A DNA stretch of 64,000 bases, taken from assembly GCA_904420045.1 (NCBI GenBank), contig CAJFTY010000012.1, positions 1 through 64,000 of the forward strand, given 5' to 3'. Origin of the DNA: Candidatus Metaruminococcus caecorum (lineage in GTDB: Bacteria > Bacillota > Clostridia > Oscillospirales > Ruminococcaceae). Under the pieces are notes generated by a model. The model was not told the DNA's origin. It did not search any database and saw nothing but the letters and a program-made list of their open reading frames with translations. Position 1 is the first letter of the stretch; each line of letters opens with the position of its first letter. Shown in pieces: positions 17,755-26,757 of the stretch. The position numbers and the translations under genes are program-made.

Positions 17755-17783
17755 ATTATACACGCCGAAAGTCTCTTTGTCAA
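17755..17783 (-). promoter_or_regulatory. Consensus promoter of tRNA-Pro
   Basis: On the minus strand TTGACA (17778-17783), 17-base spacer, TATAAT (17755-17760): a perfect sigma-A promoter 17 bases before the tRNA. Confidence 0.93.
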
Positions 17784-17900
17784 CACCTTTTCATAAATTT
17801 TATAAACGCAACACCATTTAATAACATGCTGCTTTTTCCTTTGCTGGACTGAAACCCCCTAGATGAAAAACCATCGGTTGTCACAGCGAGCAACTGTTTC

Positions 17901-19265
17901 TTAGCGGCCGTGAGGAGAATTTTTACTTTTCATCCACGCGCTGGCTGCGTGCAAAAGCCGTTCCCGGTCGTTGGGGAGCTCCCCGTCGATCACCTTGTCC
18001 AGCAGTGCCTTCAGCGCAGCGCCCACCATGGGCCCCTGAGGGAGTCCCAGCGTCAGCAGGTCTTTTCCCGTTATGGCCAGATCCTTCAGGGAAAAACACT
18101 GTTCCTTTTGCAGCACTTGTTCCAGGATCTCCTCCGCCTGGTCCAGCATGGGAAGACGTTCCTCCCTGCAGAACAAAGCCTGCGCTATGGCGTCAGCGCG
18201 CTTGATCTTTAAAAGCCTGCGCACCCCCTGCTCCCCCAGGCGGTTGAGCCACCGGCGCAGGGACTTTTCCTCCGCAGTAACCGGTGCGTCATGATGCCGG
18301 ACAAGCTCCGTCACCTCCCGAATGGTTTCGTGATCGAACCGCAGCCGGGCCAGGGCTTTTTCTGCAATCGCAAAACTGACTTTGGGATGCCCGTAAAAAT
18401 GGCCCACTCCCTTCTCATCCATGGTATAGCAGGCAGGCTTCCCGCTGTCGTGAAACAGCATCGCAAGCCGGAGCACCGGCAGCGGTTCCACCGCATCCAC
18501 CCCGTGAAGGGTGTGCTCCCACACATCGTAGATGTGGTGAATATTGTGCTGCTCAAACCCTACCATGGGTGTTAGCTCCGGCAGAAACACCCCGATTAAA
18601 TCGGCATATTCCCGCAGCATTTTCCCTGCTCCCGGGCCGCACAAAAGCTTTTGAAGCTCCACATTGATCCGTTCAGGGGAGATGTTCCTTAAGCGTAGGC
18701 GGTTTTCATGGATCGCCCGCGCAGTGTCCGGCTCCACGGAAAAACCGTAGGCCGAGGCAAACCGCACCGCCCGCAGCAAGCGCAGCGCGTCCTCCTGAAA
18801 GCGCAGGCCCGGTTCTCCCACACAGCGGATCCGCCCGGCTTTTAAATCCGTCCTCCCGCCGAAGGGATCGTGAATCCCCTCGGCGGGATGGTACGCCATC
18901 GCGTTTACGGTAAAGTCCCTGCGGGACAAATCCTCCCGGAGACTGTCCACAAACGTCACCCGGTCTGGATGGCGGCTGTCGCTGTATCCGCTTTCGGTGC
19001 GAAAGGTGGTGATTTCATAGGGAACATGATTCAGCAGCAGCGTCACTGTGCCGTGTGAAAGTCCCGTTTCCAACACAGGGAACTTGGAAAAGCATGCCTT
19101 GACCTGCTCCGGCCTGGCGTCTGTACAGACATCCCAGTCCTGGGGCGGTTTGCCCAAAAGGCTGTCCCGCACGCAGCCGCCCACCGCATACGCCCGAAAT
19201 CCCAGCGTTCCCAACGCGTTTAAAATATCCTTTACCGGCCTGGGAAGCGAAATCCCGTTCCCCAT
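17901..19265 (-). CDS. cca: CCA tRNA nucleotidyltransferase
   Basis: Adds or repairs the CCA end of tRNAs. The 454-residue protein shows the nucleotidyltransferase motifs GGCVRDSLLG and DWDVCTDA (metal-binding Asp pair, residues about 30-48), SRRDFTVNAMAYHP and DPFGGRTDL. A tRNA-binding region (ERINVELQKLL) and a C-terminal HD domain follow (LFHDSGKP, VRHHDAP). Class II bacterial type with HD. ATG 19265 with an AGGTGAG site, 12 bases after the AI-2E-type gene, so it is the last gene of an esterase-transporter-cca operon. The neighbouring tRNA gene encodes its own CCA, so the enzyme's need lies elsewhere or in repair. Confidence 0.95.
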   Translation of the reverse strand: MGNGISLPRPVKDILNALGTLGFRAYAVGGCVRDSLLGKPPQDWDVCTDARPEQVKACFSKFPVLETGLSHGTVTLLLNHVPYEITTFRTESGYSDSRHPDRVTFVDSLREDLSRRDFTVNAMAYHPAEGIHDPFGGRTDLKAGRIRCVGEPGLRFQEDALRLLRAVRFASAYGFSVEPDTARAIHENRLRLRNISPERINVELQKLLCGPGAGKMLREYADLIGVFLPELTPMVGFEQHNIHHIYDVWEHTLHGVDAVEPLPVLRLAMLFHDSGKPACYTMDEKGVGHFYGHPKVSFAIAEKALARLRFDHETIREVTELVRHHDAPVTAEEKSLRRWLNRLGEQGVRRLLKIKRADAIAQALFCREERLPMLDQAEEILEQVLQKEQCFSLKDLAITGKDLLTLGLPQGPMVGAALKALLDKVIDGELPNDRERLLHAASAWMKSKNSPHGR

Positions 19266-19277
19266 ATGCTCACCTGC

Positions 19278-20510
19278 TCATCCCTGTTGTTTGTCCTGCT
19301 TTTTCTTTTTACTCTTCCACTTATAAACGTATTCATCCGGAACCGCGGCGCGCAGCTTATCTTCGTCCACATCTTTTTCCTTTAACCGCTTGGCCACTGC
19401 CTGCTTGGCCACACAGTACAACACCGAGCTGATGGGTACAAACACCAGCATGCCTACAATTCCAAATAAGCTTCCTCCCAGGGTGACCGCCACCAACACC
19501 CAGATGCCGGGAAGTCCCACCGAGGTCCCCACGACTCTGGGATAGATCAGGTTTCCCTCCAGCTGCTGAAGGACGATGATAAACAAAACAAACCACACCG
19601 CCTGGATGGGATTGACCATCAGGATCAAAAATGCACCCACCGCCGTACCGATAAAGGCGCCGAAAATGGGGATCAGCGCGGTAAAGCCCACCAGGACAGA
19701 AATCATCGCCGCGTACGGCATCCGAAAAATCAGCATTCCCGCAAAGCACAAAATCCCGATGATGATCGCCTCGGTGAACTGGCCGGTGATAAAGTTGCTG
19801 AAAATCTTGTTGGAAAGCCCGCCGATTTCCAGCGCGTAATCCACCCGTTCCTCAGGAAAATACGCATAGCAGATCCGCCTGACCTGTCCGGCCAGTTTTT
19901 CCTTTTGAAACAAAATATAAAAAGAAAACGCGATTCCCAGCACCAGGTTAAAAATCCCAGAAAAAATGGAAGATGCGGCGTTCATAATGCCAATGGCCCC
20001 GTTTTGCAAAAAGTTCAGCGCCGTGGGGGCAATCTTTTCCCAGTTGATCTTGGTAAAGTCAAACTCCAGCGAACTTAAAAAGCTGGTGTCGATGTGCAGC
20101 TCCTGCGCGGTTTTGATCAGCCAGTTTCCCACCTGCTCAAAAAACGGCGGCGCTACGTCCTTAAGGGATAAAATTGTGCGTACAAGCTCCGGAACCACAA
20201 GGGCGACCACCAGCCAAATCAGGCCGACAAACAGCAAAAATGTCAGAAAAATACACACCGGCCGGCGGCATTTTTCCCACACCTTTCCCTTGCGGCTGTT
20301 TAATGGCGCAAACAGCTTGTTTTCAATGAGTTTAAGCGGCACATTCATAATAAACGCAGCACAGCCGCCAAACAAAAACGGCGTCAGCAGTGAAAACACC
20401 CTGCCCGCTACCCCCATGACCTTGCTGAGGTTTTGAAGCCCTAAAAACAGCAGAATCGCAAAGGCGATGATCAGCAGGATCTTTTTCATATTTTTTCGAT
20501 TCAGTTCCAT
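19278..20510 (-). CDS. AI-2E family transporter-like membrane protein, 410 aa
   Basis: Multipass membrane protein (about eight helices) of the AI-2E/PerM family (PF01594): N-terminal paired helices, a soluble central part, and the C-terminal ALIPIFGAFIGTAVGAFLIL followed by LQQLEGNLIYPRVVGTSVGL, which is the family signature. Family members export small molecules or ions; substrate here is unknown. I place the start at the ATG 20510 before the first membrane helix. The much longer open frame to 20726 overlaps the esterase gene and is not believable. No clear ribosome site precedes 20510, so GTG 20522 is an alternative. The C-terminus is Lys/Asp rich. Confidence 0.88.
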   Translation of the reverse strand: MELNRKNMKKILLIIAFAILLFLGLQNLSKVMGVAGRVFSLLTPFLFGGCAAFIMNVPLKLIENKLFAPLNSRKGKVWEKCRRPVCIFLTFLLFVGLIWLVVALVVPELVRTILSLKDVAPPFFEQVGNWLIKTAQELHIDTSFLSSLEFDFTKINWEKIAPTALNFLQNGAIGIMNAASSIFSGIFNLVLGIAFSFYILFQKEKLAGQVRRICYAYFPEERVDYALEIGGLSNKIFSNFITGQFTEAIIIGILCFAGMLIFRMPYAAMISVLVGFTALIPIFGAFIGTAVGAFLILMVNPIQAVWFVLFIIVLQQLEGNLIYPRVVGTSVGLPGIWVLVAVTLGGSLFGIVGMLVFVPISSVLYCVAKQAVAKRLKEKDVDEDKLRAAVPDEYVYKWKSKKKKQDKQQG

Positions 20511-20662
20511 AACATTGACCACAACTTTCGCGCGAACGAAAGCTTCCTTTCTGCGGAATGAAGGCCGTTTTTTCACGGCGGGATTACCGCGGTCCTCTAT
20601 ACGGCGTAAGCCGTCCAGCAAGGGCCCTTTCCTGTATGTCTGCCGATTACCCAAACTGCAGG

Positions 20663-21463
20663 TCAACGGCCTTCTGGCAGCATAAAAGCCAGCGCCCGCC
20701 GAATATACTGATCCCAAAAGTTCCACTCGTGTGCCCCCGGCCCTTCTTCATAGGTATAGGCAAGCCCGAGCTCGTCCAGCCGCTTTCGAAGCGTCTGATT
20801 CATGGGACGGCACAGTTCATCCTCGGTGCCGCAGGCCAGGTAGAGCCGTGGAAGCGTTTTGCCTGAGGCCGCCGCCTCCCCCGCGATGTGCATTAAATCG
20901 TCCGGCCCGCCAGCCGCCGCTTTTGGATCGCCGAACACATCTTCAAACATCTGACGCTCCTGGTCGGTGGAGGCGTATTTCCCGATCAGGCCGATGTCCA
21001 CCGCCCCGGATAAGGACGCTGCCGCCGCGTACTGCTCCGGCTGGCATAGCGCCGCTTTCAGCGCGCCGTAGCCACCCATGGACAGCCCGGCGATGAAGGT
21101 GTCCTCCCGCTTATCCGAGACTGGAAACACCGACCGGACATACCGGGGAAGTTCCTGGGTTAAATAGGTAAAATACCGCAGGCCATGGTTCATATCGGTG
21201 TAATAACTGTTCTGCGCCGCAGGCATCACCACGACAAGGTTGTATTTCGCAGCGTAGCGTTCAATATTGGTCCGGCGAATCCAGACGGAATCATCCTCGT
21301 ACATGCCGTGAAGCAGATACAGGGTTTTATACCGGTTTCCCACCGGATACCGGTCGTCCAGCGACATCCCGCTCTGGCTTCGGGGAGAGTCGGGGATCAG
21401 CACATGGATGTTGACGCAGCTAAGCAAAACATGGGAATAAAAGTTGCACCGGCACAAGGACAT
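20663..21463 (-). CDS. Esterase D/feruloyl-esterase-type alpha/beta hydrolase, 266 aa
   Basis: ATG 21463 has an AGGAG site; the earlier in-frame ATG at 21520 lies in the promoter. The putative-esterase (PF00756) fold is shown by TLYLLHGMYEDDSVWIRRTN, the nucleophile elbow GLSMGGYGA (Ser), a likely catalytic Asp in CGTEDELC and His in GAHEWNFW. No signal peptide, so cytoplasmic. Relatives hydrolyse acetyl, feruloyl or S-formyl esters, and I cannot choose among them. First gene of an operon with the AI-2E-type gene (about 150-base gap) and cca. Confidence 0.88.
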   Translation of the reverse strand: MSLCRCNFYSHVLLSCVNIHVLIPDSPRSQSGMSLDDRYPVGNRYKTLYLLHGMYEDDSVWIRRTNIERYAAKYNLVVVMPAAQNSYYTDMNHGLRYFTYLTQELPRYVRSVFPVSDKREDTFIAGLSMGGYGALKAALCQPEQYAAAASLSGAVDIGLIGKYASTDQERQMFEDVFGDPKAAAGGPDDLMHIAGEAAASGKTLPRLYLACGTEDELCRPMNQTLRKRLDELGLAYTYEEGPGAHEWNFWDQYIRRALAFMLPEGR

Positions 21464-21522
21464 TATGAACACTCCTGATCGAATTTTATTCAGTTTGCAG
21501 GAAAAATTCCCCTTTATCAATT

Positions 21523-21551
21523 ATTGTATGGGCAGATGATTCATTTGTCAA
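21523..21551 (-). promoter_or_regulatory. Promoter of the esterase operon
   Basis: Minus strand TTGACA (21546-21551), 17-base spacer, TACAAT (21523-21528). Confidence 0.85.
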
Positions 21552-21631
21552 CCGTCAGGGGAATTTGTAAGAAATCCGTCGGAGAAACTTCAGAAATTCA
21601 CGAAACGTTCAAAATGTTTATAAAAAACGCC

Positions 21632-21660
21632 TTGAACGCCCTGCAATCCAGGTCTATGAT
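21632..21660 (+). promoter_or_regulatory. Promoter of the zinc-ribbon membrane protein gene
   Basis: TTGAAC (21632-21637), 17-base spacer, TATGAT (21655-21660). Confidence 0.7.
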
Positions 21661-21731
21661 AGACGTATATTCCCAGAAAATGCGAATGTGCTCTGCGCTC
21701 TGGGAATTTCGATTCACGATAGGAGAAATGG

Positions 21732-22133
21732 ATGATGATCTTGAACTGGCTTCGGCGATTTATGTACGGAAGGTATGGCGCAGACCAATTCGGTGTTTTC
21801 CTTCTGGTGATGTACTGTGTGCTTCTGTTGATTGCCCGTCTGTTTGGATGGCCGATTCTGAGTATTTTAACGCTGCTTTTGGCCGTATACGCCTTATTCC
21901 GGATGCTGTCAAAGAACGTCGGACGCCGTGCCAAAGAAAACAGGACGTTTCTGCGGATCTTTGCTCCCTTTAAAAAGGGATTCCAAAAAATCCGGTACCG
22001 GTTGAAAGATCGAAAATTTCATCGGTATTTTAAATGCCCCGCCTGCAAAAAACAGTCCCGTGTTCCCAAGGGAAGAGGAAAAATCGAGATTACCTGCCCG
22101 CACTGCGGACATAAGTTTATCAAAAAGACGTAA
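21732..22133 (+). CDS. Membrane protein with C-terminal zinc ribbon, 133 aa
   Basis: Two membrane helices (residues about 20-58), a basic cytoplasmic stretch, and a C-terminal zinc ribbon with CPAC and CPHC pairs spaced about 20 residues apart. AGGAGA precedes tandem ATGs at 21732 and 21735; either may be used. The zinc-ribbon-plus-two-helix layout is common in uncharacterised clostridial proteins. Function unknown. It has its own promoter and lies divergent from the esterase operon. Confidence 0.8.
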   Translation: MMILNWLRRFMYGRYGADQFGVFLLVMYCVLLLIARLFGWPILSILTLLLAVYALFRMLSKNVGRRAKENRTFLRIFAPFKKGFQKIRYRLKDRKFHRYFKCPACKKQSRVPKGRGKIEITCPHCGHKFIKKT

Positions 22134-22276
22134 TTCGCCGGCGGATTATAAAACCTTTCTATCTGCTGCGCTGTGGAATGTACACGCTTGGGACGCATAT
22201 TTTTTCCAGTCTGGTTCATACTAGGACTATACCGTTTTATCCATCTATTACTATCGGAAAGGCCTGGTGAATTTTG

Positions 22277-22435
22277 ATGAACAAAACTCCCAAAGAGTAT
22301 GACGCGGAAACCAAAGCATATTTTGAGACTCTCCCCAAAATGATACAGGAAAACATCATCATGTCCGCTCCTGACGTGAACTGTAAAGAGGATTTGGAAC
22401 GCTGCGTGCAGAACCTGCTGGACAACCAGAAATAA
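22277..22435 (+). CDS. Small acidic protein, 52 aa
   Basis: ATG 22277 after a GAAAGG site; the product starts MNKTPKEYDAETKAYFETLP and ends in VQNLLDNQK. It has regular amphipathic helix character, two Cys and no membrane segment. The frame ends 9 bases before a strong terminator, which supports a real gene. I recall similar short clostridial hypothetical proteins but no function. Confidence 0.68.
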   Translation: MNKTPKEYDAETKAYFETLPKMIQENIIMSAPDVNCKEDLERCVQNLLDNQK

Positions 22436-22440
22436 AAATG

Positions 22441-22478
22441 AAAAGCCGGAGGGGATTTCCCCTCCGGCTTGCTTTTTC
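22441..22478. terminator. Bidirectional terminator between the 52-aa gene and lysC
   Basis: 11-bp perfect stem (22445-22455 with 22458-22468), 2-base loop, TTGCTTTTT on the plus strand and TTTTC on the minus strand. It ends both the 52-aa gene and the threonine operon. Confidence 0.88.
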
Positions 22479-22496
22479 CGCCGCTCAAGACTTTCC

Positions 22497-23702
22497 TTAC
22501 ACCTGAAACGCGTCGTGCACCACATTCATGGCTTTTTCGCTGTCTTTGCGCTCGATGAGCACCGAGATCTTGATCTCGCTGGTGGAGATCATCTGAATGT
22601 TGATGCCCGCGTCAAACAGAGCCTCAAACATGGTGGCCGCAACGCCAGGATTGGACTGCATGCCCGCGCCCACGATAGAGACCTTGGAGACATTGTCGTT
22701 GACCTCGACTTTTTCAGCGCCCAGGCTGTCCAAAGCATTGTTGAGCACTTCCACCGCTTTGTCCATCTGTCCGCAGGGGCAGGTAAAGCTGATGTCCTTG
22801 GTATCGTCCCGTCCAATGGACTGCAGGATGATATCCACGTTGATGTTCTCTTTGGCCATCATGGCAAAGATGCGAAACGCAATACCCGGCTTATCCGGAA
22901 GGCCGATTACCGATACCCGGCATACGTCGTTGTCACGAGCAACCCCTTTGATTAACATTTTCTCCATCTTGACTACCTCCTTAACCTTTGTGCCGGGCTT
23001 ATCCTCCAGGCTGGATACGACTTCCATGTTGACGTTATATTTTTTGGCCATTTCCACCGAACGGTTGTGCAGGACCTGCGCTCCCAGCGAGGCAAGCTCC
23101 AGCATCTCGTCATAGGTGATTTCATCAAGCTTTTTGGCGTTTTTTACAATGCGGGGATCCGCAGTATACACGCCGTCCACGTCGGTGTAGATCTGGCACA
23201 GGTCCGCGTGCAGGGTTGCCGCCAGCGCCACCGCGCTGGTGTCGGAGCCGCCTCGCCCCAGGGTGGTAATATCGTCGTATTTATTGAGGCCCTGGAATCC
23301 GGCCACAATGACGATGTTGCGCTTGTCGAGTTCCTTTTTCAGCCGTTCTTCATAAATCTTGTGAATCCGGGCGTTTCCATGGTTGGAGTTGGTATAAAAG
23401 CCCGCCTGCCGCCCGGTCAGGGAGATCACCGGATATCCCTTGCTCTCAATGGCCATGGCCAGCAGGGAGCTGGAAATCTGCTCCCCAGTGGAAAGCAGAA
23501 CGTCCATTTCCCGCTTAGAGGGATGGGGATTCACTTCCGCCGCCTTGGCAATCAGGTCGTCGGTGGTGTCGCCCTGGGCGGAGACCACCACCACCACATT
23601 GTTGCCTTTGTCGTAGGTTCTCGTCACGATATCCGCCACGTGGAACAGACGCTCGGTATTGGCAACCGAGGTCCCTCCGAATTTCTGTACAATCAGACCC
23701 AC
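22497..23702 (-). CDS. lysC: Aspartate kinase (monofunctional, ACT-regulated)
   Basis: Phosphorylates aspartate, the first step to lysine, threonine and methionine. The 401-residue protein starts VQKFGGTSVANTERLFHVA with the kinase motif KFGGTS. It carries TLGRGGSDTSAVALAA and DVDGVYTADPR in the kinase domain, then two C-terminal ACT domains (from about residue 265) that bind the feedback amino acid. Start is GTG 23702, with GAAAGGA 12 bases upstream. It ends the UPF0735-hom-thrB-lysC operon, consistent with threonine-branch control. Confidence 0.95.
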   Translation of the reverse strand: MGLIVQKFGGTSVANTERLFHVADIVTRTYDKGNNVVVVVSAQGDTTDDLIAKAAEVNPHPSKREMDVLLSTGEQISSSLLAMAIESKGYPVISLTGRQAGFYTNSNHGNARIHKIYEERLKKELDKRNIVIVAGFQGLNKYDDITTLGRGGSDTSAVALAATLHADLCQIYTDVDGVYTADPRIVKNAKKLDEITYDEMLELASLGAQVLHNRSVEMAKKYNVNMEVVSSLEDKPGTKVKEVVKMEKMLIKGVARDNDVCRVSVIGLPDKPGIAFRIFAMMAKENINVDIILQSIGRDDTKDISFTCPCGQMDKAVEVLNNALDSLGAEKVEVNDNVSKVSIVGAGMQSNPGVAATMFEALFDAGINIQMISTSEIKISVLIERKDSEKAMNVVHDAFQV

Positions 23703-23782
23703 TTTATCATCGTTCCTTTCTGAGAGGTTTCTATAAAAGCAGGAGGCCTCTCCCGCCGGTTCTCCTATTTTTGACGTCCCGG

Positions 23783-24673
23783 TTATTCCACAATCTGCGC
23801 GCCCCGGTTGTCGATGTGCAGTTCTTCTACCCGCCAGCCCCCCAGGCCCAGCGCCTTGAGCTGTCGCCGGATCTGTAAGGGGAACAGGGTGTTTTTCTCG
23901 TCCACAATCGCCATGATGGTAGGCCCTGCGCCCGAGATATAAACGCCGTACGCCCCCAGGCGGCCGGCGGCGTCCAAAACGTCGTCGTAGCCCTTGATCA
24001 GATCCTTGCGGTAGGGCTGATGCAGCCGGTCGCAGGTGGCGACTTTTAAGTTTTCGTATTTTCCCGACAAAAGCGATGCGGAAAACAGCGCCGCCCGGGA
24101 CAGATTGAACACCGCGTCCTGATGGCTCACCTGGGCGGGAAGCCGTTTGCGGGCAAGCTCAGTGCTCAGTTCAAAGTCGGGGATCAACGCCACAAATTTC
24201 AGGTGGCTGTCCACCTCCTGCTTGACCCAGTACACCTTTTGGGTGTCAAACACCGCCGTGACGATTCCTCCCATCAGCGCGGGGGTGGTGTTGTCCGGGT
24301 GGCCTTCAATATAGGCCGCCATGTTCACCAGGTCGTCGGGGGTAAAGGGATGCCTCAGCATGTGGTTGGCACCGCAGATCCCCGCGATGATGCAGGCGGA
24401 GCTGGACCCCAGGCCCCGGGTCATGGGGATGTTGTTGGTCTGCACAATCCGAAGGCCGGGAAACGGCCTTCCGCACAGCTCGTAGATCCGCCGGGCGGAG
24501 GAATAGATCAGGTTGCTTTGATCGGTTGGAACGGCCACATCGTCCGCCGACTGGATGTCGATCCCGTCGTATTCCTCCATCTGCACCTCGTTGTACATGC
24601 TCAGTGCAAGGCCCAGGGAGTCAAACCCCGCTCCCAGGTTGGCGGAAGTGGCCGGAATCCGTAACGTTATCAT
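23783..24673 (-). CDS. thrB: Homoserine kinase
   Basis: GHMP-family kinase making O-phosphohomoserine for threonine synthesis. ATG 24673 with an AAAGGA site gives 296 residues beginning MITLRIPATSANLGAGFDSL, the typical ThrB entry. The ATP-binding GHMP motif is PMTRGLGSSSACIIAG (about residues 80-95), and the C-terminal GAYGVYISGAGPTIMA matches the family. It lies 37 bases after hom. No thrC is visible in the window. Confidence 0.95.
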   Translation of the reverse strand: MITLRIPATSANLGAGFDSLGLALSMYNEVQMEEYDGIDIQSADDVAVPTDQSNLIYSSARRIYELCGRPFPGLRIVQTNNIPMTRGLGSSSACIIAGICGANHMLRHPFTPDDLVNMAAYIEGHPDNTTPALMGGIVTAVFDTQKVYWVKQEVDSHLKFVALIPDFELSTELARKRLPAQVSHQDAVFNLSRAALFSASLLSGKYENLKVATCDRLHQPYRKDLIKGYDDVLDAAGRLGAYGVYISGAGPTIMAIVDEKNTLFPLQIRRQLKALGLGGWRVEELHIDNRGAQIVE

Positions 24674-24710
24674 CAGTGGATGGTCCTTTCTAACGAGGGT
24701 TCCCTCTCGA

Positions 24711-25955
24711 TTAATAATCCAGCACGCGGATGGCGGACAGCACATCCACGTTATTTTCTTTTAAGAACTGGATGGAATCGTACACCTTCTGCTCGCTGAG
24801 CACCGGGGTGATAAACCCGAGCTCCCCTTTTGCCATGTCCGGGCGGGAAAGCATCTGCACCTTGCCGAAGCACTGTTCCACCAGCTTTTCGGCGTAGTCC
24901 TCATCCGCTGACAGGCACCGCAGGAAGAAGGACACGCTGGTCTGCATGTGATCCACCACAATGTTTTCATGGGTGTCCACCCAGGTGAGGGTGGGGTTGG
25001 TTTTGGTGGCCTTGGCCACGTCGATTACGTCGGCCACCACCGCGCTGGCGGTGGGAAGCTTGCCGGCTCCCTTGCCGTAAAACACCACGTCGCCGGTGGC
25101 GTCGCCCCGGACCATGATGCCGTTAAACACATCGTCGATGCCGGCCAGTTGGCTGTCCCCAGCGATAAACGCGGGATGCACCATCACCAGCAGCTTTCCG
25201 TCGTCCAGCACTTTGGCCCGGCCGATAAGCTTGATGACACCGCCCCAGCTTTCCGCGTAAGCCACGTCTTCTAGGGTCATCTTGGTGATCCCCTCGGTGT
25301 AGACGTGTTCAGGATACACGTGCATGCCATAGGCCAGCGACGCTAAGATGCAAATCTTCCGGCAGGCATCCGCACCCTCTACGTCTGCGGCTGGGTTGCG
25401 CTCGGCGTAGCCCAGCTCCTGGGCCAGCTTTAAGGCCGCTTCAAAGCTCATCTGCTCCCGGATCATCTTGGTGAGGATAAAATTGGTGGTGCCGTTTAAG
25501 ATACCGGCAATCTCTTTGATCTCGTTGGCGGCCAGGCACTGATGCAACGGCCGGATGATGGGGATTCCGCCGCCCACGCTGGCCTCAAAAAAGAAGTTGA
25601 CATTGTTTTCCTTGGCTACGGCCAGAAGCTCCGCGCCCTTGGCGGCGACCAGCTCCTTATTGGAGGTGACCACGCTTTTTTTCTTCTGTAGGGACGCCTT
25701 GACATAATCATATGCCGGGGTCAGTCCCCCCATGACCTCCACCACGATGCTGATTTCATCGTCGTTTAAAATATCGTCAAAGTTCTTGGTGAATTTGTCC
25801 GCATAGGGAAGGTCGGGGAACTCCCGCAGATCTAAAATCCGCTTGACCTCGATCTCTCTCCCCGCTTTCTTGACAATGCTGTCGTGGTTTTTGTGGCAAA
25901 GCTCCACCACGCCGGAGCCCACCACGCCATGACCCAATACTGCAATTTTCGCCAT
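24711..25955 (-). CDS. hom: Homoserine dehydrogenase with C-terminal ACT domain
   Basis: Reduces aspartate semialdehyde to homoserine. Start at ATG 25955 (MAKIAVLGHGVVGSG), 9 bases after AGAAAGGA; the in-frame ATG at 25964 abuts the ribosome site. 414 residues: Rossmann domain with GHGVVGSG, catalytic region around VEGADACRKICILASLAYG, and a C-terminal ACT domain (from about 345, ending VLSAIRVLDY) for threonine feedback. Located between UPF0735 and thrB in one leftward operon. Confidence 0.95.
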   Translation of the reverse strand: MAKIAVLGHGVVGSGVVELCHKNHDSIVKKAGREIEVKRILDLREFPDLPYADKFTKNFDDILNDDEISIVVEVMGGLTPAYDYVKASLQKKKSVVTSNKELVAAKGAELLAVAKENNVNFFFEASVGGGIPIIRPLHQCLAANEIKEIAGILNGTTNFILTKMIREQMSFEAALKLAQELGYAERNPAADVEGADACRKICILASLAYGMHVYPEHVYTEGITKMTLEDVAYAESWGGVIKLIGRAKVLDDGKLLVMVHPAFIAGDSQLAGIDDVFNGIMVRGDATGDVVFYGKGAGKLPTASAVVADVIDVAKATKTNPTLTWVDTHENIVVDHMQTSVSFFLRCLSADEDYAEKLVEQCFGKVQMLSRPDMAKGELGFITPVLSEQKVYDSIQFLKENNVDVLSAIRVLDY

Positions 25956-26037
25956 CACGATCATTCCTTTCTATCAAGCCTCTCCCCCGCCGGGGGAAAC
26001 GCGTTGTTGTCTGTATGAAAAACCCGCAGGCGCCCTG

Positions 26038-26475
26038 TCAGATCCTGCGGACTTCAATGGCCCCATCCAGCGCGGAAAGGTCCCTTAACAGTTCGTCCAC
26101 CCGGGTAAGCCGTTGGTTGATCCGCACCGAAACCGTCACCGCAGCCACACCCTGGGCCGGAATATTCTGGTTGACGGTCAGCACATTGGCTCCCCTCTGG
26201 GATAAGCAGGACAACACGCTGGACAACACGCCGGGTTCGTCCGCTAGAGAAAGATACAGCGTCACAATTTTCTGGGCGGTCTTATCCTCGTAATAGTGCA
26301 CGCTGTCCTTGTACTTGTAAAACGCACTGCGGGAAATCCCCGCCATTTTGCACGCCTCGCTGGAGTTTTTCGCTTTGCCTTTAGTAAGCAGCTGCTTTGC
26401 CTGAAGCACCCTGCGGTATGTATCCGGGACTACCCGTTCGTCAATCAGAATCAGCGATTGCTTTTCATCCTGCAA
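26038..26475 (-). CDS. UPF0735/PheB-type ACT protein with helix-turn-helix
   Basis: 145 residues from a TTG start at 26475, chosen because CGGGAGG (26484-26490) sits 8 bases upstream and the family begins here; the ATG-started frame to 26613 runs through the promoter. An N-terminal helix-turn-helix-like part (KNSSEACKMAGISRSAFYKY) precedes an ACT domain (EPGVLSSVLSCLSQRGANVL). The family (PheB in Bacillus) is tied to aromatic or aspartate-family amino acid control but its mechanism is unclear. As the first gene ahead of hom-thrB-lysC it is a candidate amino-acid-sensing regulator of this operon (inference). Confidence 0.88.
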   Translation of the reverse strand: MQDEKQSLILIDERVVPDTYRRVLQAKQLLTKGKAKNSSEACKMAGISRSAFYKYKDSVHYYEDKTAQKIVTLYLSLADEPGVLSSVLSCLSQRGANVLTVNQNIPAQGVAAVTVSVRINQRLTRVDELLRDLSALDGAIEVRRI

Positions 26476-26517
26476 AACGTCCGCCTCCCGTAAACAACTG
26501 TTTTCCTCATAAATACA

Positions 26518-26546
26518 ACTATAACACGGTAAAACATTCCCAGCAA
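26518..26546 (-). promoter_or_regulatory. Promoter of the threonine operon
   Basis: Minus strand TTGCTG (26541-26546), 17-base spacer, TATAGT (26518-26523), followed by a leader of about 36 bases. No T-box or attenuator is seen. Confidence 0.75.
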
Positions 26547-26710
26547 AGGCAAAAACCGGATAAATTTCAAGTTTTATTGTGATATATTCTGATTTTATGG
26601 ATTTATCATCCATATTTCACGGTTAATCTTCTGTTTTCAATATCCATTCTTCATATTATGCATGAATTCTCACGCTCTTTACGGGATTCTGGTAATTTTG
26701 TACAAATGAT

Positions 26711-26750
26711 AAAAACAGACAGAAACAAATGCCGGTTTCTGTCTGTTTTT
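26711..26750 (-). terminator. Terminator of the proBA operon
   Basis: 16-bp perfect stem (26711-26726 with 26735-26750), 8-base loop, T run on both strands. It lies 8 bases after the stop of the last gene. The stretch 26550-26710 holds only AT-rich sequence. Confidence 0.88.
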
Positions 26751-26757
26751 TCTGTCT

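Noticed and set aside
20511-20726. N-terminal extension of the AI-2E-type protein
   Set aside because: It overlaps the esterase C-terminus and has no family similarity before the first membrane helix.
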